From: Roseococcus thiosulfatophilus
GTDB lineage: Bacteria > Pseudomonadota > Alphaproteobacteria > Acetobacterales > Acetobacteraceae
DNA: 64,000 nucleotides
NCBI RefSeq assembly: GCF_017311575.1
Contig: NZ_JAFFQY010000061.1
Span: 1 to 64,000 of the forward strand
Reading direction: 5' to 3'
Under the pieces are notes generated by a model that did not search any database, was not told the origin of the DNA, and saw nothing but the letters and a program-made list of their open reading frames with translations. Of this stretch, positions 45,353 through 54,437 are shown in pieces (the stretch's first letter is position 1; each line of letters opens with the position of its first letter). A program made the translations under genes and the position numbers.

Positions 45353-45898
45353 ATGCGGGGCAAGTTCTGGGGTGTGGGGATGGTTCTTCTGGCCGCGCTG
45401 GGGCTGGCCGGATGCTCGCAATCCCGTGTGGAAAACCTGTTGATCGCCTGCCCGACGCTGAGCCTGCCCTCGGACGTGGCGGATTTGTCGCGCCACCGCC
45501 CCGGCACGCCGCCGGACCTTTCCACGCTGGTGCTCGACGCCCGCATCCAGGCGCTGGACGGCGCCTGCCGCGGCGCGCGGCGCGGCCAGGGGGTGGCCGT
45601 CTCGCTCGCCGCCCGCTTCCAGGTGGAACGCGGCCCCGCGGGCACGGAGCGCGGCGCGGAACTGCCATGGTTCATCGCCATCGTCGAGGACGGGACGGAG
45701 ACCATCCTGAACCGCCAGACCTTCGTCCAGCGCGTGACCTTCGCCCCCAACACCACCGTCACGACCGTGACATCTCCCCGGGTCGAGCTGGTCTTCCCCC
45801 TGCGCGCCGAGCGTCGCATCCAGGATCACCGCATCATGGTGGGCTTCCTGCTGACGCCGGAGGAACTGGCGCTCAATCGGACGCGCGGGCCGCGCTGA
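45353..45898 (+). CDS. putative lipoprotein, unknown function
   Basis: 181-residue lipoprotein with lipobox L-A-G-C (Cys21) and GGGAG before the ATG. The mature domain is beta-rich ([11 protein letters not shown]) with two additional Cys (I-A-C-P, G-A-C-R). Divergent from ispH. Similar proteins are common in Acetobacteraceae, but I recognise no function. Confidence 0.75.
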   Translation: MRGKFWGVGMVLLAALGLAGCSQSRVENLLIACPTLSLPSDVADLSRHRPGTPPDLSTLVLDARIQALDGACRGARRGQGVAVSLAARFQVERGPAGTERGAELPWFIAIVEDGTETILNRQTFVQRVTFAPNTTVTTVTSPRVELVFPLRAERRIQDHRIMVGFLLTPEELALNRTRGPR

Positions 45899-45915
45899 CA
45901 GGCAAGCCGCCAGCC

Positions 45916-45938
45916 CGCCCGGTGAAATCATCCGGGCG
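45916..45938. terminator. possible terminator after the lipoprotein
   Basis: Seven-base arms CGCCCGG (45916-45922) and CCGGGCG (45932-45938), loop of nine. Followed by TTG only, so termination would be weak. Confidence 0.4.
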
Positions 45939-46053
45939 TTGAGCGGCAGAGGCGGATGGTCGAAATTCCAAAGCTATCCACCATGGAAAGCTCTGGATAC
46001 TTCCTTGACCCGGATGCTTTCCGGCCGCCATAATTGGTCCGTGCAAACTTATT

Positions 46054-46085
46054 TGTTCCACGGGACATTGACCTGTTCCGCGGCA
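46054..46085. promoter_or_regulatory. 20-bp-phased direct repeat upstream of the signalling genes
   Basis: TGTTCCACGGGAC at 46054-46066 and TGTTCCGCGGCAC at 46074-46086 share 11 of 13 bases and start exactly 20 bp apart, two helical turns. They lie 57-89 bases before the output-domain gene. This is the usual layout of tandem response-regulator or activator sites. A TTGACC at 46068-46073 lies between them, without a good -10. Confidence 0.5.
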
Positions 46086-46142
46086 CGGCACGCATCGGTG
46101 CGATTCCCGTACCTTTGGCCTCTCTCGATGGGGGATGTGGAC

Positions 46143-46700
46143 ATGTCCGACCATCACTCTCCCGTCTCACCCCCGGGGGAGAGTGTCGCGGGGCTCGCCG
46201 TGCCGCTGGAGCGGGACGTGTTTCTTCGCCGCCTGCTGCGGGAGCTTTCGGGCGCCCTCGAGGATGTCGTCGGGCTGGAGGAGGCCTCGGGCTATATCAG
46301 CCTGGTCGGCGCCGCCATGGGCGAGCACATCCATCACGAGTATCGCCGCGCCCTGGCGGTGGATCGCCTCGACCGCCGTCAGCTGGGCGAGGTGCTGGTG
46401 GACCTCAAGCGGCGCATCCAGGGCGACTTTTCGATCCTCGAGGAGGATGAGAACCAGATCGTCTTCGGCAACACCGCCTGCCCCTTTGGCCAATTCGTCC
46501 AAGGGCGGCCTTCGCTGTGCATGATGACCTCGAACGTCTTCGGCGCCATCGCGGCCGAAAGCCAGGGCTATGCGGCCATTCGGCTGGAGCGGACCATCGC
46601 GGCCGGGGACCCCGCCTGCCGGGTGGTCGTGCTGCTCCGCCCCGACGAGGCTGCAACGCCAGGGGCCCGGGAGTACTTTCGTCGAGATGACGTTGGCTGA
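46143..46700 (+). CDS. metanogen-output-domain (MetOD1)-like protein with Cys motif
   Basis: 185-residue cytoplasmic protein of one domain, with no signal or HTH. Cys113 and Cys126 (N-T-A-C-P-F-G ... P-S-L-C-M-M) form C-x12-C, with Cys159 (A-G-D-P-A-C-R) 32 residues later. The pattern recalls the C-terminal cluster domain of SufR-type regulators (C-x12-C-x13-C-x14-C as I recall it), with one Cys lacking. Likely senses redox, a metal or a cluster. Starts at 46143 (alternative 46128). Overlaps the downstream kinase by 14 bases. Confidence 0.72.
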   Translation: MSDHHSPVSPPGESVAGLAVPLERDVFLRRLLRELSGALEDVVGLEEASGYISLVGAAMGEHIHHEYRRALAVDRLDRRQLGEVLVDLKRRIQGDFSILEEDENQIVFGNTACPFGQFVQGRPSLCMMTSNVFGAIAAESQGYAAIRLERTIAAGDPACRVVVLLRPDEAATPGAREYFRRDDVG

Positions 46701-47760
46701 AGGCGCGGCCCAGGTGCTCCAGACCCTTCCCGAACCCGCGCTCGTCCTGGGCACCGATGCGCGGATCGGTTTCGCGAACCGGGCGGCGCGGGCGCGATTC
46801 GGCGCGGGTGTGGAGACGGGTGCCGACCTCGCCGCGCTGGGCCCCGACGAGCAGGCGGCCGATCGGCTGCGGCTATGGCTGCGGCGCTGCTCGGGCAGCC
46901 GCACCGCCCTTCCGGGCGCGCTGCAGCTGCGCGGCGCCGATGGGCGCGTCACGCGCTTCCGGGGCTTCGGCGCGGTGATGACCCCCGCGGGCGGCGAAAC
47001 CCGGGCCAGGCTGCTGCTGCGCCTCGTGGACCGGGAGGATGACCGCTTCCCCCTGCTGGGCCGCAAGCTCGACGAGCTGAACGTCGAGATCAGCCGCCGC
47101 CGCCGCGCCCAGCTCGCCCTCGAGGCCGCGGTGCGCGACCGCGACGTGCTGCTGAACGAGCTGCACCACCGGGTGAAGAACAACATCCAGATGCTGGTGG
47201 GCATGCTGGGCATGAGCCGCCGGGCCGCGGCCTGGGCCACGGACCCCCAGGCGGTCCTGGCCGAGGCCTCGCGCCGCCTCGCCGCGGTCGGCACGGTGCA
47301 CCAGATGCTCTATTTGGGCGACAACCTGCGTGGGGTCCCGGGCGAGACCTTCCTCCAGCCCGTCGCCGGCGGGGTGCTGGCCAGCCTGGGCGTGCCACAC
47401 GGCGTCAGCCTCCTGGCCGACCCGGTGGAGATTTCCAACGACGCCGCCGTGCCGCTCGGCCTGGTGCTGCACGAATTGCTGGTCAATGCCGTGAAGCATG
47501 GCTGCCCTGATGGAACCTCGACCGACTGCATCCGTATCTCCCTTCGGCGGCTGCCCGAGGAGATGGCGGAACTGCGCGTCGAGGATGATGGACCCGGCTT
47601 CACCCTTGATGCGGCAACCCGCACGGGCGCTACCGGGTTGAAACTGGTGCTCGGGCTGGCCCGGCAGCTGAATGGTGAGCTGTCGGTGGGGCCTGGCGCG
47701 GTGGGAGGGACCTGCGTGGTCCTGCGCTTTCCGGCGCCGGCTGACCCGCCGAAGGAATGA
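46687..47760 (+). CDS. sensor histidine kinase, HisKA_2 type
   Basis: 357-residue soluble kinase: an N-terminal PAS-like domain (about 12-115), a coiled linker (120-155), the H-box [11 protein letters not shown] (His160/161) of the HisKA_2/HWE-like class and a C-terminal HATPase domain ([15 protein letters not shown]). No membrane segment. The gene overlaps the Cys-motif protein by 14 bases, so that protein probably supplies the input. The receiver protein follows after 16 bases. Confidence 0.9.
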   Translation: MTLAEGAAQVLQTLPEPALVLGTDARIGFANRAARARFGAGVETGADLAALGPDEQAADRLRLWLRRCSGSRTALPGALQLRGADGRVTRFRGFGAVMTPAGGETRARLLLRLVDREDDRFPLLGRKLDELNVEISRRRRAQLALEAAVRDRDVLLNELHHRVKNNIQMLVGMLGMSRRAAAWATDPQAVLAEASRRLAAVGTVHQMLYLGDNLRGVPGETFLQPVAGGVLASLGVPHGVSLLADPVEISNDAAVPLGLVLHELLVNAVKHGCPDGTSTDCIRISLRRLPEEMAELRVEDDGPGFTLDAATRTGATGLKLVLGLARQLNGELSVGPGAVGGTCVVLRFPAPADPPKE

Positions 47761-47776
47761 AAGGAGTGCGACGGAC

Positions 47777-48271
47777 ATGTCGCAGGTGAAGGATCGCGGC
47801 GAAACCGTCATGGCGCGGGGCGATGCCGAACGGCCCGGGCGCCTGGTGCGCGCGGCCGATGACCGCCAGGGCGGCCTCGAGCTTCCGCGCGGGCGTGTGC
47901 TGATTGTCGAGGATGAATTCTTCGTCGCCATGGATGCCGAGGACAGCCTGACGGCCGCCGGCTTCACCGTCATCGGCATCGCCGCGACGGCGGAGGCGGC
48001 CGTGTCGCTGGCCGAATCGCAATCGCCCGACATCGTCCTGATGGACATCCGCCTGGTGGGCCGCCGGGACGGCATTGATGCCGCGGCCGAAATCCGCGAC
48101 CGCTTCGGCATTCCCTGCGTCTTCGCCACGGCCCATTCGGACCCCACCACCCGCCACCGGGCGGAGGTGGCGGCGGCGCCGCTGGGCTGGCTGTCCAAGC
48201 CCTATACCCGTGCCGAGGTCACCAATGCCCTCGGCCGGGCGCTGCTGCGCTACCGGCAGGAACGCGGCTGA
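47777..48271 (+). CDS. single-domain response regulator with N-terminal extension
   Basis: 164-residue receiver: acid pair Glu45/Asp46, phospho-acceptor Asp90 (I-V-L-M-D-I-R), Thr119, Lys142 (S-K-P-Y). About 38 residues precede the receiver and no output domain follows. AAGGAG lies ten bases before the ATG. It likely relays phosphate to another protein, or competes with a stress-response regulator as in PhyR-related circuits (speculative). Confidence 0.9.
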   Translation: MSQVKDRGETVMARGDAERPGRLVRAADDRQGGLELPRGRVLIVEDEFFVAMDAEDSLTAAGFTVIGIAATAEAAVSLAESQSPDIVLMDIRLVGRRDGIDAAAEIRDRFGIPCVFATAHSDPTTRHRAEVAAAPLGWLSKPYTRAEVTNALGRALLRYRQERG

Positions 48272-48278
48272 GGCGCCG

Positions 48279-48578
48279 CTACATCCCCAGCGCGCGCTTG
48301 TAGAGGTCGAGCAGGGTCTCCTGCTCCTCCACCTCGGCCGGCTCCTTGCGGCGCAGCATGATGAGCTGGCGGATCACCTTGGGCTCGAAGCCCGCGCTCT
48401 TCGCCTCGGCGTAGATGTCCTTGATGTCGGAGGCGAGCGCCTTGCGCTCCTCCTCCAGCCGCTCGATCCGGTCAATGATGGAGCGCAGCCGCTCGGGCGC
48501 GATGCCACCCACCTCGGATTCGGCGGCCTTGGCCTGGCGGGCGCGGCTCTCGGCGGCGGTGTCGGGCGTGTCGGACAT
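48279..48578 (-). CDS. GapR-like nucleoid protein (DUF2312)
   Basis: 99-residue helical coiled-coil protein: I-I-D-R-I-E-R-L-E-E-E-R-K, D-I-K-D-I-Y-A-E-A-K and L-D-L-Y-K-R-A-L-G-M match the DUF2312/GapR family. GapR in Caulobacter binds overtwisted DNA and aids replication. The N-terminal 25 residues are variable and Ala-rich. Confidence 0.88.
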   Translation of the reverse strand: MSDTPDTAAESRARQAKAAESEVGGIAPERLRSIIDRIERLEEERKALASDIKDIYAEAKSAGFEPKVIRQLIMLRRKEPAEVEEQETLLDLYKRALGM

Positions 48579-48642
48579 GGGCGCCTCCTTGGGCCGTTCA
48601 GGGGGGCTGGGTCTAGCCCCAAATCCCCCCTCACGGAAGCCG

Positions 48643-48993
48643 TCAGCCGTGCTTGGCCATGGCGTCCTTGAAGGCGGCCTGTTGGGTGGGGCTGGCCTCC
48701 TTCTGGTGGGCGGCCTGCCAGGCCTTGTAGTCCATGCCGTAGACGATTTCGCGCGCGGCGGGGGTTTCCAGCGGCAGCCCGACCTCGCCGGCGGCTTCCT
48801 GGTACCAGCGGCTGAGGCAGTTCCGGCAGAACCCCGTCAGGTTCATCATGTCGATGTTCTGCACATCCGTCCGGTCGCGCAGATGGGCGACCAGCTTGCG
48901 GAAGGCCGCGGCCTCGATGCGGTCGCGGGTGGCCTGGTCCAGGCTGGTGGCGGCGCCGAGGGCCAGGTCGGCTTCGGGCTGGGGGGCGGGCAT
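48643..48993 (-). CDS. DUF1244 protein
   Basis: 116-residue protein of the DUF1244 family (A-A-A-F-R-K-L-V-A-H-L-R, N-L-T-G-F-C-R-N-C-L-S-R-W, V-Y-G-M-D-Y-K-A-W). The F-C-R-N-C pair is conserved in the family; function unknown. Located between GapR-like and dehydrogenase genes. Confidence 0.85.
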   Translation of the reverse strand: MPAPQPEADLALGAATSLDQATRDRIEAAAFRKLVAHLRDRTDVQNIDMMNLTGFCRNCLSRWYQEAAGEVGLPLETPAAREIVYGMDYKAWQAAHQKEASPTQQAAFKDAMAKHG

Positions 48994-49044
48994 GGCGTTT
49001 CTCCTCTGCTCTCCCGCCCCAGATGCGCCCGAAGGGGCCAGGCT

Positions 49045-50124
49045 TCAATCCGGCGCGTTGTCGCCCCGGATGGCGGCGATGACGGCTTGGGTCACGTCAT
49101 CCATCCGCGCCGTGCCGCCGAGATCGGCCGTCAGCACGCCCTGGGCCGTCGCGGCCTCGATGGCGCGCATCAGGCGGCGGGCGCCGGCGCCCTCGCCCAG
49201 GTGCTCCAGCATCATGCAGGCGGTCCAGAAGGTGGCGATGGGGTTGGCCACCCCCTGCCCCATGATGTCGAAGGCCGAGCCATGGATGGGCTCGAACATC
49301 GAAGGGTATTGCCGCGTCGGGTCCAGGTTGGCCGTGGGGGCCACGCCCAGCGAACCGGCCAGCGCGCCCGCCAGGTCGCTCAGGATGTCGGCGTGGAGGT
49401 TGGTGGCCACGACGGTATCAATGCCAGCGGGCTTGCGGACCATGCGGGCCGCCATGGCGTCCACCAGCTCCTTCTCCCAGCGGACCTCGGGGAAGTCCTC
49501 GGCCACCTTGGCCGCCACCTCGTCCCAGAAGACCATGCCGTGGCGCTGCGCGTTGGACTTGGTCACCACCGTCAGCAGCTTGCGCGGGCGTGAGGCGGCG
49601 ATGGCGAAGGCGGCGCGCATGATGCGTTCCACGCCGGCACGGGTGAAGATGGAGGTCTCGGTCGCCACCTCGATGGCGTGGCCGCGATGGGCGCGGCCGC
49701 CATGGCCGGCATATTCGCCCTCGCTGTTCTCGCGCACGATCACCCAGTCGATCGCGCCGGGCGCGAGGCCCCGCAGCGGGCTTTCTAGGCCGGGCAGCAC
49801 ACGGGTGGGGCGGATGTTCGCGAACTGGTCGAAACCCTGGCAGATGGCCAGGCGCAGGCCCCACAGCGTCAGGTCATCGGGCAGATGCGGGTCGCCCACC
49901 GCGCCGAAATAGATGGCGTCGAAGCGCTTGAGCTGGTTCAGCCCGTCCTCGGGCATCATGCGCCCGTTGGCGCGGTAGTAGTCGCTGCCCCAGGGAAACT
50001 CGGTCACGTCCAGGCGAAAATCGCCAACGCGCTCGGTCAGGGCCCGCAGCACGGCGAGGCCGGCGGGAATGACCTCCTGGCCGATGCCATCGCCCGGAAT
50101 GGCCGCGATCTTGTGGGTCCGCAT
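49045..50124 (-). CDS. tartrate/D-malate dehydrogenase-type beta-decarboxylating dehydrogenase
   Basis: 359-residue member of the isocitrate/isopropylmalate dehydrogenase family: P-G-D-G-I-G-Q-E, R-E-N-S-E-G-E-Y in the substrate loop, T-K-S-N, F-E-P-I-H-G-S-A-F. The substrate loop differs from LeuB and matches tartrate dehydrogenase TtuC/YeaU/DmlA. Converts tartrate to oxaloglycolate or glycerate, or D-malate to pyruvate. Near glycerate kinase and pyruvate kinase genes, as in the Agrobacterium ttu loci. Confidence 0.87.
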   Translation of the reverse strand: MRTHKIAAIPGDGIGQEVIPAGLAVLRALTERVGDFRLDVTEFPWGSDYYRANGRMMPEDGLNQLKRFDAIYFGAVGDPHLPDDLTLWGLRLAICQGFDQFANIRPTRVLPGLESPLRGLAPGAIDWVIVRENSEGEYAGHGGRAHRGHAIEVATETSIFTRAGVERIMRAAFAIAASRPRKLLTVVTKSNAQRHGMVFWDEVAAKVAEDFPEVRWEKELVDAMAARMVRKPAGIDTVVATNLHADILSDLAGALAGSLGVAPTANLDPTRQYPSMFEPIHGSAFDIMGQGVANPIATFWTACMMLEHLGEGAGARRLMRAIEAATAQGVLTADLGGTARMDDVTQAVIAAIRGDNAPD

Positions 50125-50175
50125 TGGGGGGTGCCTCCTTGCCTTCCCCGCCGCATTGCCATGGCCGGACGGGGC

Positions 50176-50646
50176 CTACCAGCCCCGGGTGCCGGGCGCG
50201 CCCTTGAAGGGCCCTTCCACATCGGGGGTGATCCAACCGCCATAGAAACCGCCGGGTTGGGGCTCGACGCGGTCCTCGTCCACCCAGCAGGCGTCCACCC
50301 GGCCGGCATAGAGCGCGACATGCCCGGCGATGGCGGCGAATGCCGGTGTGGGGTCGGGGTAGGACCAGGCGGCGCGCTCCGCGACCCGTCCACCGCCCAG
50401 CAGGTCGAAATAGCGCGCGCTGCCCTTCCATTCGCAGAAGCTCGACCCCTGGGCGGGGCGCAGCGCGCCGGGGGCGAAGGCGGAAGCGGGGATGTACCAG
50501 GAAGGCGGGTGCCAGGTTTCCAGCACGCGCCAGCATTCGCGGCTGTCCACGATCACCTCCCCGCCCAGGATGACTCGCACCCGCCGGGTGCTGGGCTCCA
50601 GCCGGGGCGGGCGGGGGTAGTCGGGGGCGCGTTCGCGGGCGGGCAT
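50176..50646 (-). CDS. DUF427 protein
   Basis: 156-residue DUF427 protein (S-F-C-E-W-K-G-S-A-R-Y-F, W-S-Y-P-D-P, G-R-V-D-A-C-W-V-D-E-D, G-G-F-Y-G-G-W-I). Function unknown. Its start overlaps the stop of the Bug protein upstream, so they share a transcript. Confidence 0.87.
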   Translation of the reverse strand: MPARERAPDYPRPPRLEPSTRRVRVILGGEVIVDSRECWRVLETWHPPSWYIPASAFAPGALRPAQGSSFCEWKGSARYFDLLGGGRVAERAAWSYPDPTPAFAAIAGHVALYAGRVDACWVDEDRVEPQPGGFYGGWITPDVEGPFKGAPGTRGW

Positions 50647-51632
50647 CAGAAGGTGGAGCGGATGCCGGCGCTGCGGATCAGCGCGCCCCATTTCGCCTGC
50701 TCCCGCGCCAGGAAGGCGTCGCCATCCGCGGGGGTGGAGTGGATCGGCGCGAAGCCGAGCTCCGCGAGGCGCGGCGCGATCTCCGGCGCGCGGGCGGCGG
50801 CCAGCGCCACCTCGTTCAGCCGGTTCACCACCGCATCGGGCGTGGCCTTGGGCGCCACCAGCATGACCCAGGTGTAGACCTCATATTCCGCCAGGCGCTG
50901 GTCGGTCTCGGCCATGGTGGGCACGTCGGGGTATCCCGGGATGCGCGACTGCACCAGCGAGGCCAGGGGCCGGATGGTGCCCGCCCGCATCTGCGCGCCG
51001 GCCCCGGGCAGGTCGGCGAAGACCATCTGCACCTGCCCGCCCATCAGCGCCGCGATGGCCGGGCCCGATCCGCGATAGGCGACATGCACGATGTCGGCGC
51101 CCATCATCATCCGGTACATCTCGCCGCCCAGGTGCAGCGGCGTGCCGTTGCCGGACGAACCATAGTTGAGACGCCCTGGGTTGGCCGCCACGTAACGGTG
51201 GAACTCGGCCATGTCCCGCGCCGGGAAGTCGTTCCGCACCACCAGGATGTAGGGCACGGTCGCGATATGGCTGATCACGCGGAAGCTGGCCGCCGTGTCG
51301 AAGGGCGGCGGGTCCATGGTGAGCGGCGCGGTCAGGAAGGAGATGGGCGCCATCATGATGGTATAGCCATCGGGCTGCGCCTGCATGACGGCGCGCGAGC
51401 CGATGGTGGAACCGGCCCCGGGGCGGTTGTCCACATTCACCGGGCGGCCCAGCAGTTCGGCCATGCGCGGCGCCATGAGGCGGGCCGCGATGTCGGGCGA
51501 GCCGCCGGGCGCGAAGGGAACGATGATGGTGATGGGCCGCTCGGGGAAGGCCGACTGCGCGCGGGACGCGGCGGCGGGCAGCGCCGCCCCCATCAGGCCC
51601 AGCGCCACGCGGCGCGATGTGACGATCGCCAT
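50646..51632 (-). CDS. tripartite-tricarboxylate-type (Bug/TctC) periplasmic binding protein
   Basis: 328-residue Bug-family extracytoplasmic receptor with signal peptide (cleavage near S-R-A, residue 25) and the motif P-I-T-I-I-V-P-F-A-P-G-G-S-P-D. Such proteins bind carboxylates for TctAB transporters or signalling; no TctA/TctB genes are seen here. Nearby tartrate-type dehydrogenase makes a hydroxy-dicarboxylate ligand plausible. Confidence 0.9.
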   Translation of the reverse strand: MAIVTSRRVALGLMGAALPAAASRAQSAFPERPITIIVPFAPGGSPDIAARLMAPRMAELLGRPVNVDNRPGAGSTIGSRAVMQAQPDGYTIMMAPISFLTAPLTMDPPPFDTAASFRVISHIATVPYILVVRNDFPARDMAEFHRYVAANPGRLNYGSSGNGTPLHLGGEMYRMMMGADIVHVAYRGSGPAIAALMGGQVQMVFADLPGAGAQMRAGTIRPLASLVQSRIPGYPDVPTMAETDQRLAEYEVYTWVMLVAPKATPDAVVNRLNEVALAAARAPEIAPRLAELGFAPIHSTPADGDAFLAREQAKWGALIRSAGIRSTF

Positions 51633-51710
51633 GGTGTTGTCTCCTCCAGCTTGTTGTTGGGGAGGAGGTTAGGCCGGCCATCGGCCGCAAGGGAACGGCT
51701 TGCGGGCGCC

Positions 51711-53027
51711 TCAGCCGGGGAAGAAGCGGTTGGGCGGGCGGGGCAGGCCCAGATTCTCGCGGAGCGTCGCCCCCGTGTATTCACCCCGCACCAGGCCGCG
51801 CCGACGCAGAATGGGCACCACATCCCCGACGAAACGCTCGAACTGCGTGGGGAAGAAGGGCGGCATGATGTTGAAGCCATCGGCCGCGCCGCCGCGGAAC
51901 CATTCCTCCAGCGCATCCGCCACCTGTTCGGGCGTACCCCAGACGATGCGGTGCCCCCGCGCGCCGGCCACCAGGTAGTAGAGTTCCCGCAGGGTCAGGT
52001 TCTCGCGCCGGGCGAGGTCCGTCAGCAGCCGGGCGCGGCTTTGCAGCTGGTCGGATTGCGGCAGGTCGGGCAGCGGGCCATCGAGGTCATAGCCCGAGAT
52101 GTCATGCCCCAGCCGGTCATTCAGCAGCAGGATGGCGGCGGCGGGGTCGATCCCGCCCTGGAGCTGGGCGTAGAGCGCCTTGGCTTCCGCTTCGGTGCCC
52201 CCAATCACGGGGCAGACGCCGGGCAGCACCATCACATGGTCGGGGTCGCGGCCCGCTTCGCGCACCTGGGCATGCAGGCCCTCGCGGAAGGCGCGGCCCT
52301 CGGCCTCGGTCTGCTGGGCGGTGAAGATGATCTCGCCCACCCGCGCCGCCAGCCGCTGCCCGGGCCCGGAGGAGCCCGACTGGATGATGACCGGATGCCC
52401 CTGCGGCGGGCGCGAGACATTCAGCGGCCCGCCCACGGTGAAGAATCGGCCCTGGTGGTTCAGCGTGTGGACGCGCCCGGGCTCGACATAGACGCCGCGC
52501 GCCTTGTCCTTCACGAAGGCGTCATCGGCGAAGCTGTCCCAGAGGCCCCGCACGACATCAATGAACTCTTCGGCTATGGCGTAGCGGTCATCATGCGAAG
52601 GATGGGCGCCCCGCATGAAATTGGCCGAGGACCGCGCATAGGAGGTGGTGACGGCATTCCACGCCGCCCGCCCGCCGCTGAGGTGGTCCAGGCTCGCGAA
52701 GGCGCGGGCCAGGTGGAAGGGCTCGGTGTAGGTGGTGGACATGGTGGCGGCCAGGCCGATGTGCCGCGTCCCCATGGCCAGGGCCGAAAGCAGCGCCACC
52801 GGCTCCAGCCGGGCCACGAAGGAGGGGTGGGCGTCGGCGCTGGTGGTCAGCCCGTCCGCGAGAAACAGCATGTCGAAATGCCCCGCCTCGGCGGTGGCGG
52901 CGATGCGTTGGATCAGGCCGAGATTCTCGCCGCCGAATTCCGCCTCCGGATGGCGCCAGCCGGCGACGTGGTGGCCCGCGCCCTGCAGGAAGAGGCCAAG
53001 GCGCATGGGGCGGTCGGTGGCGTTCAT
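51711..53027 (-). CDS. FMN-dependent monooxygenase, NtaA/SnaA/DszA family
   Basis: 438-residue bacterial-luciferase-like monooxygenase. Motifs: A-E-F-G-G-E-N-L-G, L-S-G-G-R-A-A-W-N-A-V-T-T, G-P-L-N-V-S-R-P-P-Q, I-I-Q-S-G-S-S. The chosen start at 53027 follows a minus-strand TTGACA/TTCAGT promoter candidate. Uses FMNH2 from a partner reductase, not encoded here. Substrate unknown. Confidence 0.9.
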   Translation of the reverse strand: MNATDRPMRLGLFLQGAGHHVAGWRHPEAEFGGENLGLIQRIAATAEAGHFDMLFLADGLTTSADAHPSFVARLEPVALLSALAMGTRHIGLAATMSTTYTEPFHLARAFASLDHLSGGRAAWNAVTTSYARSSANFMRGAHPSHDDRYAIAEEFIDVVRGLWDSFADDAFVKDKARGVYVEPGRVHTLNHQGRFFTVGGPLNVSRPPQGHPVIIQSGSSGPGQRLAARVGEIIFTAQQTEAEGRAFREGLHAQVREAGRDPDHVMVLPGVCPVIGGTEAEAKALYAQLQGGIDPAAAILLLNDRLGHDISGYDLDGPLPDLPQSDQLQSRARLLTDLARRENLTLRELYYLVAGARGHRIVWGTPEQVADALEEWFRGGAADGFNIMPPFFPTQFERFVGDVVPILRRRGLVRGEYTGATLRENLGLPRPPNRFFPG

Positions 53028-53034
53028 GGAAGCG

Positions 53035-53063
53035 ACTGAAAAGCCACGGCCCTGCCCTGTCAA
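53035..53063 (-). promoter_or_regulatory. candidate promoter of the monooxygenase gene
   Basis: Minus strand TTGACA (53063-53058) and TTCAGT (53040-53035) with a 17-bp spacer. The -10 is a 3-of-6 match. Transcription would begin next to the ATG at 53027, so the mRNA would be nearly leaderless. Confidence 0.35.
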
Positions 53064-53125
53064 TCAGCGCCCGGTGGCCGTGGCGCGCATCCTTGTCCAT
53101 ATTGGGAGAAAGAGGAGGGCAAGGC

Positions 53126-54427
53126 ATGGCATCGCGCGAAGGCGCCTGGGATGACGAACGCGCCGAGGCCGCGCTGCGGGCGATGTTCGCGGCCGGCGTG
53201 CGCGCGGCCGATCCGCTTTCCGTCCTGGCCGCCCATTTGCCCGAGCCCCCGCGCGAGGGCCGCGTGATCGTGGTCGGCCTGGGCAAGGCCGCGGCCAAGA
53301 TGGCCCAGGCGGTGGAGGCCGCCTGGCCGGAGGTGCCGCTGACCGGCCTGGTCATCGCGCCGCACGGGGCCGGGCTGCCGCTGTCGCGCATCGCGCTGCG
53401 CTTCGGCGCCCATCCGGTGCCCGATGCCGGGGGGGCGGCGGCCGCGGCCGAGATCCTGGCCATGCTGGACGGCCTCACCGAGCGCGACCTGGTGCTGGCC
53501 CTGATCTCGGGCGGGGGTTCGGCGCTGGCCACCCTGCCCGCGCCGGGGCTGACGCTGGAGGACCTGATCGCCACCAACCGGGCGCTGCTGGCCTCGGGTG
53601 CCTCCATCCACGCCATGAACGCGATCCGCAAGCATCTCTCTGCCTTCTCGGGCGGGCGGCTGGCGGCGGCGGCCCATCCGGCGCGGGTGGTGACGCTCGC
53701 CATCTCCGACGTGCCGGGGGATGACCCGGAAGTGATCGCCTCCGGCCCCACCGTCGCCGACCCCACCACCTTCGCCGACGCGCGCGCCCTGGTGGCGCAT
53801 CACCGCATGGAGCTGCCGCCGGCCGTGGTGGCGCATCTGGAAGCGGGTGCGGAGGAAAGCCCCAAGCCCGGCGACCCGCGCCTTGCCACCGCCGAATTCC
53901 GCATGGTCGCGACCCCCATGATGGCGCTGCGGGCCATGGCGGAGGCCGCGCGGGCGGAGGGCCTCACCCCGCTGATCCTTGGCGATGCGCTGGAGGGCGA
54001 GGCGCGGCATGTCGGCACGGCCCTGGCCGGCATCGCGCGCAGTGTCGCGGCCCATGGCCGCCCCCTGCCCGCCCCCTGCGTGCTGCTCTCGGGCGGGGAG
54101 ACCACCGTCACCCTCCCTGCCGGCACCAAGGGCAGCGGCGGGCGCAACACCGCTTGCCTGCTGGCCATGGCGCTGACGCTGAACGGGGCCGCCAACACCT
54201 GGGCCCTGGCCGCCGACACCGACGGGATTGACGGAAGGTCGGAGGCGGCGGGCGCCATCGCGGGGCCGGGCACGCTGGCCGCCGCCCGCCAGAAAGGCCT
54301 CGACCCGCGCGCCTGTCTCGAAGAGCATCGCAGCCTCGACGTCTTCGAGGCCGCGGGGACCGCGCTGCGGACCGGCCCCACCCTCACCAATGTGAACGAC
54401 GTCCGCGCCATCCTGGTCGGCGCCTAA
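53126..54427 (+). CDS. glycerate 2-kinase, type-2 (MOFRL family)
   Basis: 433-residue GckA/TtuD-type kinase: G-L-G-K-A-A, I-S-G-G-G-S-A-L, L-S-G-G-E-T-T-V, S-G-G-R-N and the C-terminal D-G-I-D-G-R-S-E. Phosphorylates glycerate to 2-phosphoglycerate; in tartrate and serine-cycle pathways it links to enolase and pyruvate kinase. GAGGAG upstream. Pyruvate kinase gene follows 10 bases later. Confidence 0.92.
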   Translation: MASREGAWDDERAEAALRAMFAAGVRAADPLSVLAAHLPEPPREGRVIVVGLGKAAAKMAQAVEAAWPEVPLTGLVIAPHGAGLPLSRIALRFGAHPVPDAGGAAAAAEILAMLDGLTERDLVLALISGGGSALATLPAPGLTLEDLIATNRALLASGASIHAMNAIRKHLSAFSGGRLAAAAHPARVVTLAISDVPGDDPEVIASGPTVADPTTFADARALVAHHRMELPPAVVAHLEAGAEESPKPGDPRLATAEFRMVATPMMALRAMAEAARAEGLTPLILGDALEGEARHVGTALAGIARSVAAHGRPLPAPCVLLSGGETTVTLPAGTKGSGGRNTACLLAMALTLNGAANTWALAADTDGIDGRSEAAGAIAGPGTLAAARQKGLDPRACLEEHRSLDVFEAAGTALRTGPTLTNVNDVRAILVGA

Positions 54428-54437
54428 AGGAGAGTCG

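Noticed and set aside
45927-46170. 80- and 94-residue minus-strand frames in the gap before the signalling operon
   Set aside because: No ribosome binding site or family pattern; they cover the regulatory region.
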